Notes under the pieces: generated by a model
The model's input: only the letters and a program-made list of their open reading frames with translations
Told to the model about the DNA's origin: nothing
Database searches by the model: none
Part shown: positions 1 through 5,831 of the stretch, one piece after another
Layout: each line of letters starts with the position of its first letter
Numbering within the stretch: position 1 is the stretch's first letter
Made by a program: the position numbers and the translations under genes
DNA from: an uncultured Flavobacteriia bacterium
GTDB taxonomy: Bacteria; Bacteroidota; Bacteroidia; Flavobacteriales_D; Crocinitomicaceae
Reading direction: 5' to 3'
Assembly: GCA_903887095.1 (NCBI GenBank)
Contig: CAISOQ010000447.1
Location: 1 to 5,831 of the forward strand
Length of the DNA: 5,831 nucleotides

Positions 1-1532
1 GACTGACAGGACCATTCTGGAGTTGGGACCCTACAGCTGGACCAATTGCTGTTGACAATGGCGATGGTACTTGGACTTTCACTTTTTCTCCGGCACCAGC
101 TGCTGACATGGAATATTTATTAATTGTGGATGGGGTTCAGGAAAACCTAATTGCCGCTATGGCAGCCGGCGGAACGTGTGCTCCGATAACTGATTACAGT
201 ACTTATGCAAATAGACGTTGGCAAACAACGGATGCATTGACGATATCTAATACCTACGGTCAATGTACTGCATGTACTCCTGTATCTACTGATTTAATTA
301 TCACAACAGAAGTGTGTTCTGCTGCTAGTTCTGTTAGACTGACAGGACCATTCTGGGGATGGGATCCTGCGGCTGGACCAATTGCTACTGACAATGGGGA
401 TGGTACTTGGACTTTCACTTTTTCTCCGGCACCAGCTGCTGACATGGAATATTTATTAATCGTCGATGGTGTTCAAGAAAACCTGATTGCTGATATGGCA
501 GCGGGCGGAACGTGTGCTCCAATAACTGATAATGCCAATTACGCAAACAGAATTTGGTACACAACAGATCCACTTACTATTTCTAACACATATGACCAGT
601 GTGTTGCTTGTACGCCAGTTTCTGCAGGTTTATTAATAACAGTTGATGTATGTTCAACAACAGCTTCAGAAGTTCGTATGACAGGACCATTCTGGAACTG
701 GGATCCAGCAGGAGGGCCAATTGCAACTGATAATGGCGATGGAACCTGGACATTCAATCTTGATCCTGCTCCAAGTGTTAACATGGAATATTTAATCGTT
801 GTCGATGGTGTTCAAGAAAATTTAATAACTGATATGCAAAATGGTGGGACATGTGCCCCAAAAACTAATTACGATACATATGCTAACAGGGAGTGGATTG
901 TAGGTTCAGGTGATGTAAACATCAGCTATGACAGATGCGTGCCTTGCTCATACCCTGACTTAGAAGTTATTGTTGAAGTTTGTACCCCTGCAACTCAAGT
1001 GAACTTATCTGGTGCAATGTGGTTGTGGAACCCAGCATTCGGTCCTCAAGGTGTTGATAATGGTGACGGAACTTGGACTATAACTTTGTCTCCGGTGCCA
1101 AATGACACATTGGATTATCTTATTGTGAAAGATGGTATCATGGAAAACCTTGTTGCAGACATGCAGAATGGTGCAGGTTGTGCACCAATCACGGACTATT
1201 CTACTTATGCAAATCGTCGCTGGTTATTAGGTCAAGGTACTATTGCAATTACTTATGACCAATGTGGTCCATGTCTTTCTGGACTAAGTGAACTTGAAGC
1301 AAATGAGGTTTCTACCTATCCAAATCCAGCTGAAGCAATTGTTACGGTGAGCAGCAATTCAAAAATTTCAACGATTATTGTTTATTCAGTTGTAGGAGAA
1401 GTTGTTGCTAAGTACACTAATTTATCAAAAAACATTGCTGACGTTGACCTAACGAATCTGAAAGCTGGAGTTTATACTTTTGACATTCAGACGGCTAAAG
1501 GTTCAGAAAAAGTAAGAATCGTTAAAAAATAA
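1..1532 (+). CDS. Secreted tandem-module protein with T9SS type A sorting tail (5' end missing)
   Basis: The reading frame is open from base 3 to the TAA at 1530-1532. The first ATG, at 108, lies inside a repeat module, so the true start is upstream of the window. What is visible is four tandem modules of about 110 residues (3-1283) and then a tail of about 80 residues (1284-1529). The tail has the T9SS type A hallmarks: a YPNPA motif, a central beta-rich segment, LKAGVYTFDI, and a basic end, VRIVKK. The protein is therefore probably carried across the outer membrane by T9SS and anchored or released at the surface. Each module has a Trp-rich start (TGPFWxWDP), DNGDGTWT, and MEYLxxVDGVQENL. 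This pattern resembles the E-set/CBM48-like beta-sandwich in which a strand ends in VDG, so glycan binding is a reasonable inference but not shown. The unseen N-terminus could carry an enzyme, and the next gene is a GH16 glucanase. An adhesin is the main alternative. I am confident of export and repeats, but not of function. Confidence 0.9.
   Translation, partial: LTGPFWSWDPTAGPIAVDNGDGTWTFTFSPAPAADMEYLLIVDGVQENLIAAMAAGGTCAPITDYSTYANRRWQTTDALTISNTYGQCTACTPVSTDLIITTEVCSAASSVRLTGPFWGWDPAAGPIATDNGDGTWTFTFSPAPAADMEYLLIVDGVQENLIADMAAGGTCAPITDNANYANRIWYTTDPLTISNTYDQCVACTPVSAGLLITVDVCSTTASEVRMTGPFWNWDPAGGPIATDNGDGTWTFNLDPAPSVNMEYLIVVDGVQENLITDMQNGGTCAPKTNYDTYANREWIVGSGDVNISYDRCVPCSYPDLEVIVEVCTPATQVNLSGAMWLWNPAFGPQGVDNGDGTWTITLSPVPNDTLDYLIVKDGIMENLVADMQNGAGCAPITDYSTYANRRWLLGQGTIAITYDQCGPCLSGLSELEANEVSTYPNPAEAIVTVSSNSKISTIIVYSVVGEVVAKYTNLSKNIADVDLTNLKAGVYTFDIQTAKGSEKVRIVKK
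3..1283 (+). repeat. Four tandem ~110-residue coding modules
   Basis: Module borders placed just before the strand leading to the VC motif are: 3-293 (unit 1, lacking its first strand), 294-629 (112 residues), 630-959 (110) and 960-1283 (108). Each full unit carries four cysteines: one in VC near the start, one in GGTCAP or GAGCAP mid-module, and a CxxC pair near the end (CTAC, CVAC, CVPC, CGPC). That is consistent with two disulfides per unit, as expected for an extracellular protein. By hand alignment, units 1 and 2 match at 83 of 97 residues from LTGPFW onward. Units 3 and 4 are more diverged, and in unit 4 the start becomes LSGAMWLWNP. Bases 63-124 and 399-460 are identical over 62 bases. 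The duplication of units 1 and 2 is therefore recent, or the units are being homogenised. Confidence 0.93.
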
Positions 1533-1553
1533 TTTGAAATTTAATTCATTGAG

Positions 1554-1579
1554 AAAGGAGGGGCAACCCTCCTTTTTTT
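1554..1579 (+). terminator. Rho-independent terminator after the modular protein gene
   Basis: A perfect 9-bp stem (AAAGGAGGG at 1554-1562 paired with CCCTCCTTT at 1567-1575) closes a GCAA tetraloop of the GNRA class. It is followed by more T residues, so the T run spans 1573-1579. It starts 21 bases after the stop codon of the modular protein gene and ends 12 bases before the ATG of the GH16 gene. The stem core is six G-C-rich pairs in otherwise AT-rich DNA, which makes this the clearest non-coding signal in the window. Confidence 0.9.
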
Positions 1580-1591
1580 AAACTTACGAAA

Positions 1592-2596
1592 ATGAAAAAA
1601 GTTGGTTTTGTACTTTGGATGTTGTTGAGTTTTCAATCACACGCTCAGTGGACACTTATTTGGAATGATGAATTCGATGGCAACACCCTCGATAATAGCA
1701 AATGGACCAAAGACATTGGAGGGAATGGATGGGGAAACAACGAAGCACAATACTACACCGATAGTCCTACCAACTTTTCAATTGCAAATGGCGAGGCAAC
1801 TTTTACTGCGCGTGCTGAACAATTTTCTACAAATCAATATACTTCTGCAAAGATCACTACGAAAGGAAAATTCAATGTGAAATATGGAAAAATTGAAGGT
1901 CGAATGAAAGTGCCTCAAGGACAAGGGTTATGGCCCGCTTTCTGGATGTTAGGTAGTAATATCGACCAAATGACATGGCCTACATGTGGCGAAATTGATG
2001 TAATGGAACACATTAATAATGAAACAAAAGTTCACGGTACTGCTCATTGGGAAAATGTTGGACACCAATATTGGGGAGGAACAATCGACAATGATCCAAC
2101 TCAATACCATACCTATTCCGTCATTTGGGACTCATTGAAAATAAAATGGTACATGGATGACATTATCTATTATCAATTGAATATTACAAATGGTGTGAAC
2201 GGAACAGAAGAATTTCAGCTTCCTTTCTATTTATTACTTAACCTTGCTGTTGGAGGTAATTGGCCTGGATATCCAAACGGTACGACTGTATTTCCTGCTG
2301 AAATGGTGGTCGATTATGTGCGAGTTTACACCTATGATGCAAATGCTGGAATAGCAACTGAGGGAACACCTGAATACACTCTTTCTCCGAATCCTGTTGG
2401 TAATCAACTCTATCTAAACACAGAAAACATAGTGAGTTATCGAATAAATTCCATTGATGGAAAAACGCATTGTTCAGCATCTATATCAAACGGTTCAACA
2501 TTTATTGATGTCACTGAACTAGCACCGGGAAATTATTTACTTGAAATTGAAACGATAAATTCGAAAAAATCAATCGTTCGATTTGTGAAACAGTAA
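1592..2596 (+). CDS. Secreted GH16 endo-beta-1,3-glucanase (laminarinase-type) with T9SS tail
   Basis: This gene is complete, 334 residues. Residues 1-18 form a signal peptide (MKK, hydrophobic core, SHA before QW). Residues 19 to about 248 are a GH16 catalytic domain with WNDEFDG, NNEAQYYT (49-56), a substrate-cleft GLWPAFWML (112-120), the active site GEIDVMEH (133-140) and NLAVGGNWPG (217-226). In the ExDxxE signature, E134 is the expected nucleophile, D136 the assisting residue and E139 the acid/base. The extra residue in the motif is the beta-bulge form seen in laminarinases, so endo-hydrolysis of beta-1,3- or mixed 1,3/1,4-glucan is expected. Residues from about 258 on, with LSPNPVG, LAPGNYLLEI and a basic end VRFVKQ, are a T9SS type A tail, so the enzyme should act at or beyond the cell surface. 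There is no extra binding module. The start codon has an A-rich leader and no Shine-Dalgarno sequence, as is usual in this phylum. Exact linkage preference cannot be read from the sequence. Confidence 0.95.
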   Translation: MKKVGFVLWMLLSFQSHAQWTLIWNDEFDGNTLDNSKWTKDIGGNGWGNNEAQYYTDSPTNFSIANGEATFTARAEQFSTNQYTSAKITTKGKFNVKYGKIEGRMKVPQGQGLWPAFWMLGSNIDQMTWPTCGEIDVMEHINNETKVHGTAHWENVGHQYWGGTIDNDPTQYHTYSVIWDSLKIKWYMDDIIYYQLNITNGVNGTEEFQLPFYLLLNLAVGGNWPGYPNGTTVFPAEMVVDYVRVYTYDANAGIATEGTPEYTLSPNPVGNQLYLNTENIVSYRINSIDGKTHCSASISNGSTFIDVTELAPGNYLLEIETINSKKSIVRFVKQ

Positions 2597-2610
2597 AAAA
2601 AGAATTTACT
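2592..2610. terminator. Weak possible bidirectional terminator between convergent genes
   Basis: AGTAAA (2592-2597) and TTTACT (2605-2610) are perfect inverted repeats around a 7-base A-rich loop, lying exactly across the two converging stop codons. Read on the minus strand, the run of T residues falls within and beside the stem rather than cleanly after it, and the stem is short and AT-rich. It is the only candidate terminator for either converging transcript in this 9-base gap, but it is weak. True termination may lie inside the opposing gene. Confidence 0.25.
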
Positions 2611-3853
2611 CTATGATTAAGACGCCCCATTTGGAAGGAGACAAATGAAAGCCTTCCACATCGGGACTGTTCCATCTCATTTGTTTTTCTCGTAAGCCAT
2701 TGCTGCCACTTTTATCAATTGCTATTTCAAAACCCAACTTAGTTTCTGATGAAATAGTCGCATTGAAAAGGGATTTGAATGGAATTGCCAACTCTAATTC
2801 ATATCCACCATCTGAAAGTTTCGTCTTGCATTCTAAAAGATCAATCTTTCTATTCTCTTTCCAATCCCAAACATAAGGCTGTTTTCCACAGTTCACGCCA
2901 AAATGCTGATCACTTAGTAAAAAGAACTTTCTTTTAACATCCGCTGAAGCATTCGTAGAAAATGCAATTTCTACAGCATCGCCATTCCAAAGTTCACCGT
3001 CTTTTTTGTCATTGATAAATGGCGTATCATCATTCACTTTTACAGCAAGAAATAAGGTGTCTTGCCTGTAATTCAAAGCAAACGCACTGTTATCAGAAAT
3101 AGCACTGAATTCTGACGTCCAATCATTTAAGTTGCCATCAATGACAGGTGATTTCAATGCTTGAAGAACCGTTTTTTCAGCTTTCAATTTTTTACTGAAA
3201 GGCACAATTTTTATCGAATTTATTTCAATCTGTCCCGCGGCAAACATTTGCACCATCATTTGCTTCACATTTGTAAGATCCACATCATTTTCTTCGATTG
3301 GAAACAACCCTATAGGCAATTGTACTTTGGTCCAATTTGAATTTATTTCACTTCCCAACAAGAAAGATTTAGAATACCCCAGCCAAGCTTGTTTCCCAGC
3401 GTAATCTTCAATACAAAAAGCCCAAGGAATATTAGAAAAAGGCTTTCCTGCCGAACGCACTTCAAGTTCGATGGCGATTGTATCTTTAATATAACCGATA
3501 TCCTTTGATGACCATGCATCCCAACCAAATCCCATACCGACCCAATCGCAGCCATCTCGGTCTTTGTTCCAACCCACATTGAGAACTCCATCTTTATTTA
3601 AATTCACTTGAATACAAGAATTGTTCTTTGTACACCACACCTCGTCTGAAAGGTCGTTGTCAAAAATGGACAGTTGTGTAAAGCCTTTTATTGAAGCAGA
3701 AGAAGCTGGTTCTTCATCGTATAATCCAATTTTCTTAAAGCTTGATCTATCGCCGCGGACATTTACTTCTTGAATATCTTTAACATTCTCTTTCAAGCCC
3801 TGAGCCTGTGAAAATAAAACGGTAGAAACGAAAAGAGCCGTAAGAATTCTCAT
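2606..3853 (-). CDS. Secreted two-domain sugar-binding protein with C-terminal CBM9/DOMON-like domain
   Basis: This is a 415-residue protein read from ATG at 3853-3851. An in-frame TTG at 3859-3857 would add two residues and overlap the upstream stop, but the ATG gives the sequence TGA-CC-ATG and a clean signal peptide (about residues 1-18, ending SQAQ), so I chose it. Residues about 55-220 form a beta-rich region with GCDWVGMGFGWDAW and a closing strand INSIKIVPF, suggestive of a galactose-binding/CBM11-like jelly roll. Residues about 230-415 match the CBM9-like/DOMON pattern: PVIDGNLNDW, LFLAVKVNDDTP, ELWNGDAVEIAF, GYELELAIPFKSL, GFEIAIDKS and a final MRWN...WGVLIIE. The family binds sugars or, in some DOMON members, haem; no haem-ligand motif was identified. 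There is no T9SS tail and no lipobox, so the predicted site is the periplasm or a secreted or surface-associated state. It is the last gene of the minus-strand operon and likely captures glycan for the same system as the lipoprotein. Confidence 0.88.
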   Translation of the reverse strand: MRILTALFVSTVLFSQAQGLKENVKDIQEVNVRGDRSSFKKIGLYDEEPASSASIKGFTQLSIFDNDLSDEVWCTKNNSCIQVNLNKDGVLNVGWNKDRDGCDWVGMGFGWDAWSSKDIGYIKDTIAIELEVRSAGKPFSNIPWAFCIEDYAGKQAWLGYSKSFLLGSEINSNWTKVQLPIGLFPIEENDVDLTNVKQMMVQMFAAGQIEINSIKIVPFSKKLKAEKTVLQALKSPVIDGNLNDWTSEFSAISDNSAFALNYRQDTLFLAVKVNDDTPFINDKKDGELWNGDAVEIAFSTNASADVKRKFFLLSDQHFGVNCGKQPYVWDWKENRKIDLLECKTKLSDGGYELELAIPFKSLFNATISSETKLGFEIAIDKSGSNGLREKQMRWNSPDVEGFHLSPSKWGVLIIE

Positions 3854-3855
3854 GG

Positions 3856-4857
3856 TCAAGGGTTCAAAGGTCCATTCTCAGTGAAAATAATGTAATCCAG
3901 TTTGGACTTCGCATAACCAGAATTAGGATTTGCCAAGTGAAGCATATTGATTTGCATCAGCTTGTCAGACTCGTGCACGCCATTTCCTGAAGGAGCCGCA
4001 GGAGATCCATTTACAAGACATTGTAAATCGCTGTATTTGACTGAGACAAGCTTCCACCCTACCCAATTCACATTGATTTGAACGGAATACATATCCTCAG
4101 AAGCCGACGTAAAGTTACCATCTGCATTTTCATCTTCTTGGAGTTGGAATAAGACCAAACTATTTGTTAATCCAGGCTCACCCCATACCATAACATTGAA
4201 ATAAACATTATTTGGATTGGAATTCAATGGAAAGGTTGGTGCTCCATAAGCAGTTGCTTTGAAATTCACTAAACCGATCAACCAATCCCAATCAACTGTT
4301 CCAGCCATATTATAAAAAGAATTTCCTTGAGGTGAAGTATTATCCGCTTTAATCTGGAAATCCATGTCTGCCCCTAACTGAACAAAGGAAGACCACCCTG
4401 CATTGAATGGTGTTTCAAAATCCGCAACAACAAAACCAGCATTTGTTTTTGGATTCAGCACTTTAACGTAAGTAACCAGCGTATCCGTCTCGCCTGTAAA
4501 TGTCAACTGAACTTTACACATTTCAGCTTTGAACATCGGAAACTCCGTTGTCGAACCATCCCAAATTGTTTCCGGTGAATTAATAGCACTTCCTGTACCT
4601 TCAATTAATTTCACAGCTCCACTTGACTGACCTTCAATGCGCAAATGCCATGCAGATGTTTTTGAAAATTCTGCGGTAAAATAAACGGTTTCTCCAACAC
4701 TAAAATCAACTGAATCTTTACTTGCAACCAGATCATTGATCACCATAAACTGACCATTCAAATCCTGCAAGGAAGGCCCATCCATTTTGCTCACCTCATC
4801 CTTTCGACAAGAAAAAAGCGCTAAAAAAGCTACAAACAGTATAATTGACTTTTTCAT
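3856..4857 (-). CDS. Probable surface glycan-binding lipoprotein (SusE-like position)
   Basis: This is a 333-residue protein with a lipoprotein signal: MKK, a hydrophobic core, lipobox LFSC with the lipidated cysteine at 17, then RKDE. A charged cluster right after the cysteine is the kind of signal that directs Bacteroidota lipoproteins to the outer face of the outer membrane, so surface exposure is inferred. Residues about 50-135 look like an Ig/PKD-type beta-sandwich with IWDGSTTEFPMF and EMCKVQLTF. Residues about 142-333 begin VVADFET and end KLDYIIFTENGP, with many Trp residues and strands such as NVYFNVMVW, which suits a jelly-roll carbohydrate-binding domain. DENADG at 242-247 fits a DxNxDG calcium-loop pattern. 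The start is 3 bases after the barrel gene stop and its stop is 2 bases before the next ATG, so translation is probably coupled. The likely role is to hold beta-glucan at the surface. No enzyme motif is seen, and the specific ligand is unproven. Confidence 0.85.
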   Translation of the reverse strand: MKKSIILFVAFLALFSCRKDEVSKMDGPSLQDLNGQFMVINDLVASKDSVDFSVGETVYFTAEFSKTSAWHLRIEGQSSGAVKLIEGTGSAINSPETIWDGSTTEFPMFKAEMCKVQLTFTGETDTLVTYVKVLNPKTNAGFVVADFETPFNAGWSSFVQLGADMDFQIKADNTSPQGNSFYNMAGTVDWDWLIGLVNFKATAYGAPTFPLNSNPNNVYFNVMVWGEPGLTNSLVLFQLQEDENADGNFTSASEDMYSVQINVNWVGWKLVSVKYSDLQCLVNGSPAAPSGNGVHESDKLMQINMLHLANPNSGYAKSKLDYIIFTENGPLNP

Positions 4858-4860
4858 GAT

Positions 4861-5831
4861 TTAAAATTTCATAACGTAATAAATAAGGAATTGGTTGTAG
4901 CGATACGGATTCGCTGCATTGAATTTATTCGAATTCGTTTCAAATACCCCTGAAAGGTAGATATCCTTTGTGAAATTGAATTTCAAACCTCCAGAATAGC
5001 ACGTTTCTTGTCCTCTCACAGTATAATCTGAAAAATTCACTACCTCACCTTGCGCATCCCGCACTGGAAGAATTTCATTCCCTTTACTTGCGAAAACAAA
5101 AGCATTACCAATTAAGAACAATTGATCAACGAGTTCTAATTCAACTCCAAAATTCGCAGTGTACGACTCAAGTTGAATGCGCTCAAATTCTAAATCACTA
5201 TTTCGCTTGGTATGTTGGTATGCGAAACCAATTTGAACAAGTTGCTTCTTTTTCCATTTGAAAAGATTGGAAGCATTGAACTGCACAGTAGAAGTAATAA
5301 AATCAAATGAACGAAGGTTGTATGTACCTTGACCACGAATTTCACCAAGATGATAGGCATCGGCCTGTATATTGACTATTTTTCTCGCATCACTGTAATT
5401 GATACCCCAAAAGAATCCGCGTCTGTTAAAAGTAGCGATTCCGTATTGCAATACATTATTTATTGCTGGATTGTAATCCATAATCTTGGTAGAGAAACTA
5501 CTTGAATAAAGCGTTGGGTCATTGTAAAGATCATAATATGAAAGCGGACGAACAATTTGATCATTGGTGTAGCGCTCATAAAAATTATTCAATTGACCAA
5601 AATCCATTCTTTTTGATTGCGCTCCGGCACTTCTAAAATCAGCTCCATTGTCCATATAACCCAGTTTTAAAGAAAGTCCGATTTTCTTCAAGTTTGCATA
5701 TGCTTTTGCATTGATGAAATAATCAGATAGTGCACCCTCGTTGTTTTGGGTTGAAAAACTTGATGATTTTCCCGATTCACCATCAACACCTATTTTGAAT
5801 TTCTCTTTATCTACGGAAAAATCATAAACTA
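4861..5831 (-). CDS. Outer-membrane beta-barrel protein, C-terminal part (5' end missing)
   Basis: The frame is open from the right window edge to the TAA at 4863-4861, giving about 322 residues. The only nearby start candidate, TTG at 5691, lies within continuous coding sequence of the same character, so the gene is cut by the window edge. The visible part consists of alternating amphipathic strands with aromatic girdles (for example RRGFFWGINYSDA, KQLVQIGFAYQH, DQLFLIGNAFVFAS) joined by polar turns. It ends NQFLIYYVMKF with a terminal Phe, the classic recognition signal for barrel insertion by the BAM complex. It is probably an outer-membrane transporter or receptor. The C-terminus does not match the usual ending of SusC-type TonB-dependent receptors that I know, and any plug or TonB box would lie outside the window, so I do not assign a family. 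It is the most upstream visible gene of the minus-strand operon, 3 bases before the lipoprotein gene, which suggests the barrel and lipoprotein work as a pair. Confidence 0.85.
   Translation of the reverse strand, partial: VYDFSVDKEKFKIGVDGESGKSSSFSTQNNEGALSDYFINAKAYANLKKIGLSLKLGYMDNGADFRSAGAQSKRMDFGQLNNFYERYTNDQIVRPLSYYDLYNDPTLYSSSFSTKIMDYNPAINNVLQYGIATFNRRGFFWGINYSDARKIVNIQADAYHLGEIRGQGTYNLRSFDFITSTVQFNASNLFKWKKKQLVQIGFAYQHTKRNSDLEFERIQLESYTANFGVELELVDQLFLIGNAFVFASKGNEILPVRDAQGEVVNFSDYTVRGQETCYSGGLKFNFTKDIYLSGVFETNSNKFNAANPYRYNQFLIYYVMKF

Noticed and set aside
108..110. ATG as the start of the modular protein
   Set aside because: It is the Met of the MEYL motif inside module 1, and the module sequence continues upstream to base 3.
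260..784. Minus-strand open frames opposite modules 1-3
   Set aside because: They are similar to each other only because they mirror the repeated coding strand. They lack their own leaders and family features.
1263..1274. CGPC motif in module 4, identical to a thioredoxin active site
   Set aside because: The same place in the other modules reads CTAC, CVAC and CVPC, and no thioredoxin fold surrounds it. It is the repeated structural cysteine pair.
1530..1536. TAATTTG as a -7 promoter box for the GH16 gene
   Set aside because: It is one base short of TAnnTTTG, has no TTTG partner at the right distance upstream, and would place the terminator in the leader.
1557..1563. GGAGGGG as a Shine-Dalgarno sequence for the GH16 gene
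   Set aside because: It lies about 30 bases before the ATG, inside the terminator stem, and this phylum rarely uses such sites.
5689..5691. TTG as the start of the barrel gene
   Set aside because: The same frame stays open to the window edge with the same beta-strand character (for example YFINAKAYANLKK just before and across it), so it is an internal Leu codon.

Overview
The window looks like a piece of a Bacteroidota chromosome, most likely from an aquatic member of the Flavobacteriales. The evidence is AT-rich DNA, two secreted proteins with C-terminal type IX secretion (T9SS) sorting tails, a lipoprotein with a charged residue cluster after its cysteine, a beta-barrel outer-membrane protein ending in Phe, and A-rich rather than Shine-Dalgarno leaders. 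The family-level placement is inference.

Left part, plus strand: positions 1-1532 hold the 3' end of a gene for a large secreted protein. It has at least four tandem modules of about 110 residues, each with a conserved cysteine set, followed by a T9SS type A sorting tail. A strong intrinsic terminator (1554-1579) follows. Only 12 bases later starts a complete gene for a secreted GH16 beta-glucanase of the laminarinase type (1592-2596), also with a T9SS tail.

Right part, minus strand, converging on the GH16 gene with a 9-base gap: three tightly packed genes read from right to left. They are a 5'-truncated outer-membrane beta-barrel protein (4861 to the window edge), a probable surface lipoprotein with an Ig-like and a jelly-roll-like region (3856-4857), and a secreted protein with a putative jelly-roll region and a C-terminal CBM9/DOMON-like sugar-binding domain (2606-3853). 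The gaps are 3 and 2 bases, so they almost certainly form one operon, whose promoter lies outside the window.

Taken together this reads as a beta-glucan (laminarin-like) binding and degradation locus. T9SS would export the glucanase and the modular protein, and the lipoprotein and CBM9-like protein would capture glycans next to an outer-membrane barrel. No SusD-like gene is visible and the barrel C-terminus does not look like a typical SusC, so this is either an atypical glycan-uptake arrangement or a fragment of a larger locus. No RNA genes, CRISPR arrays, insertion sequences or attachment sites were seen, and no gene-free stretch exceeds 60 bases.
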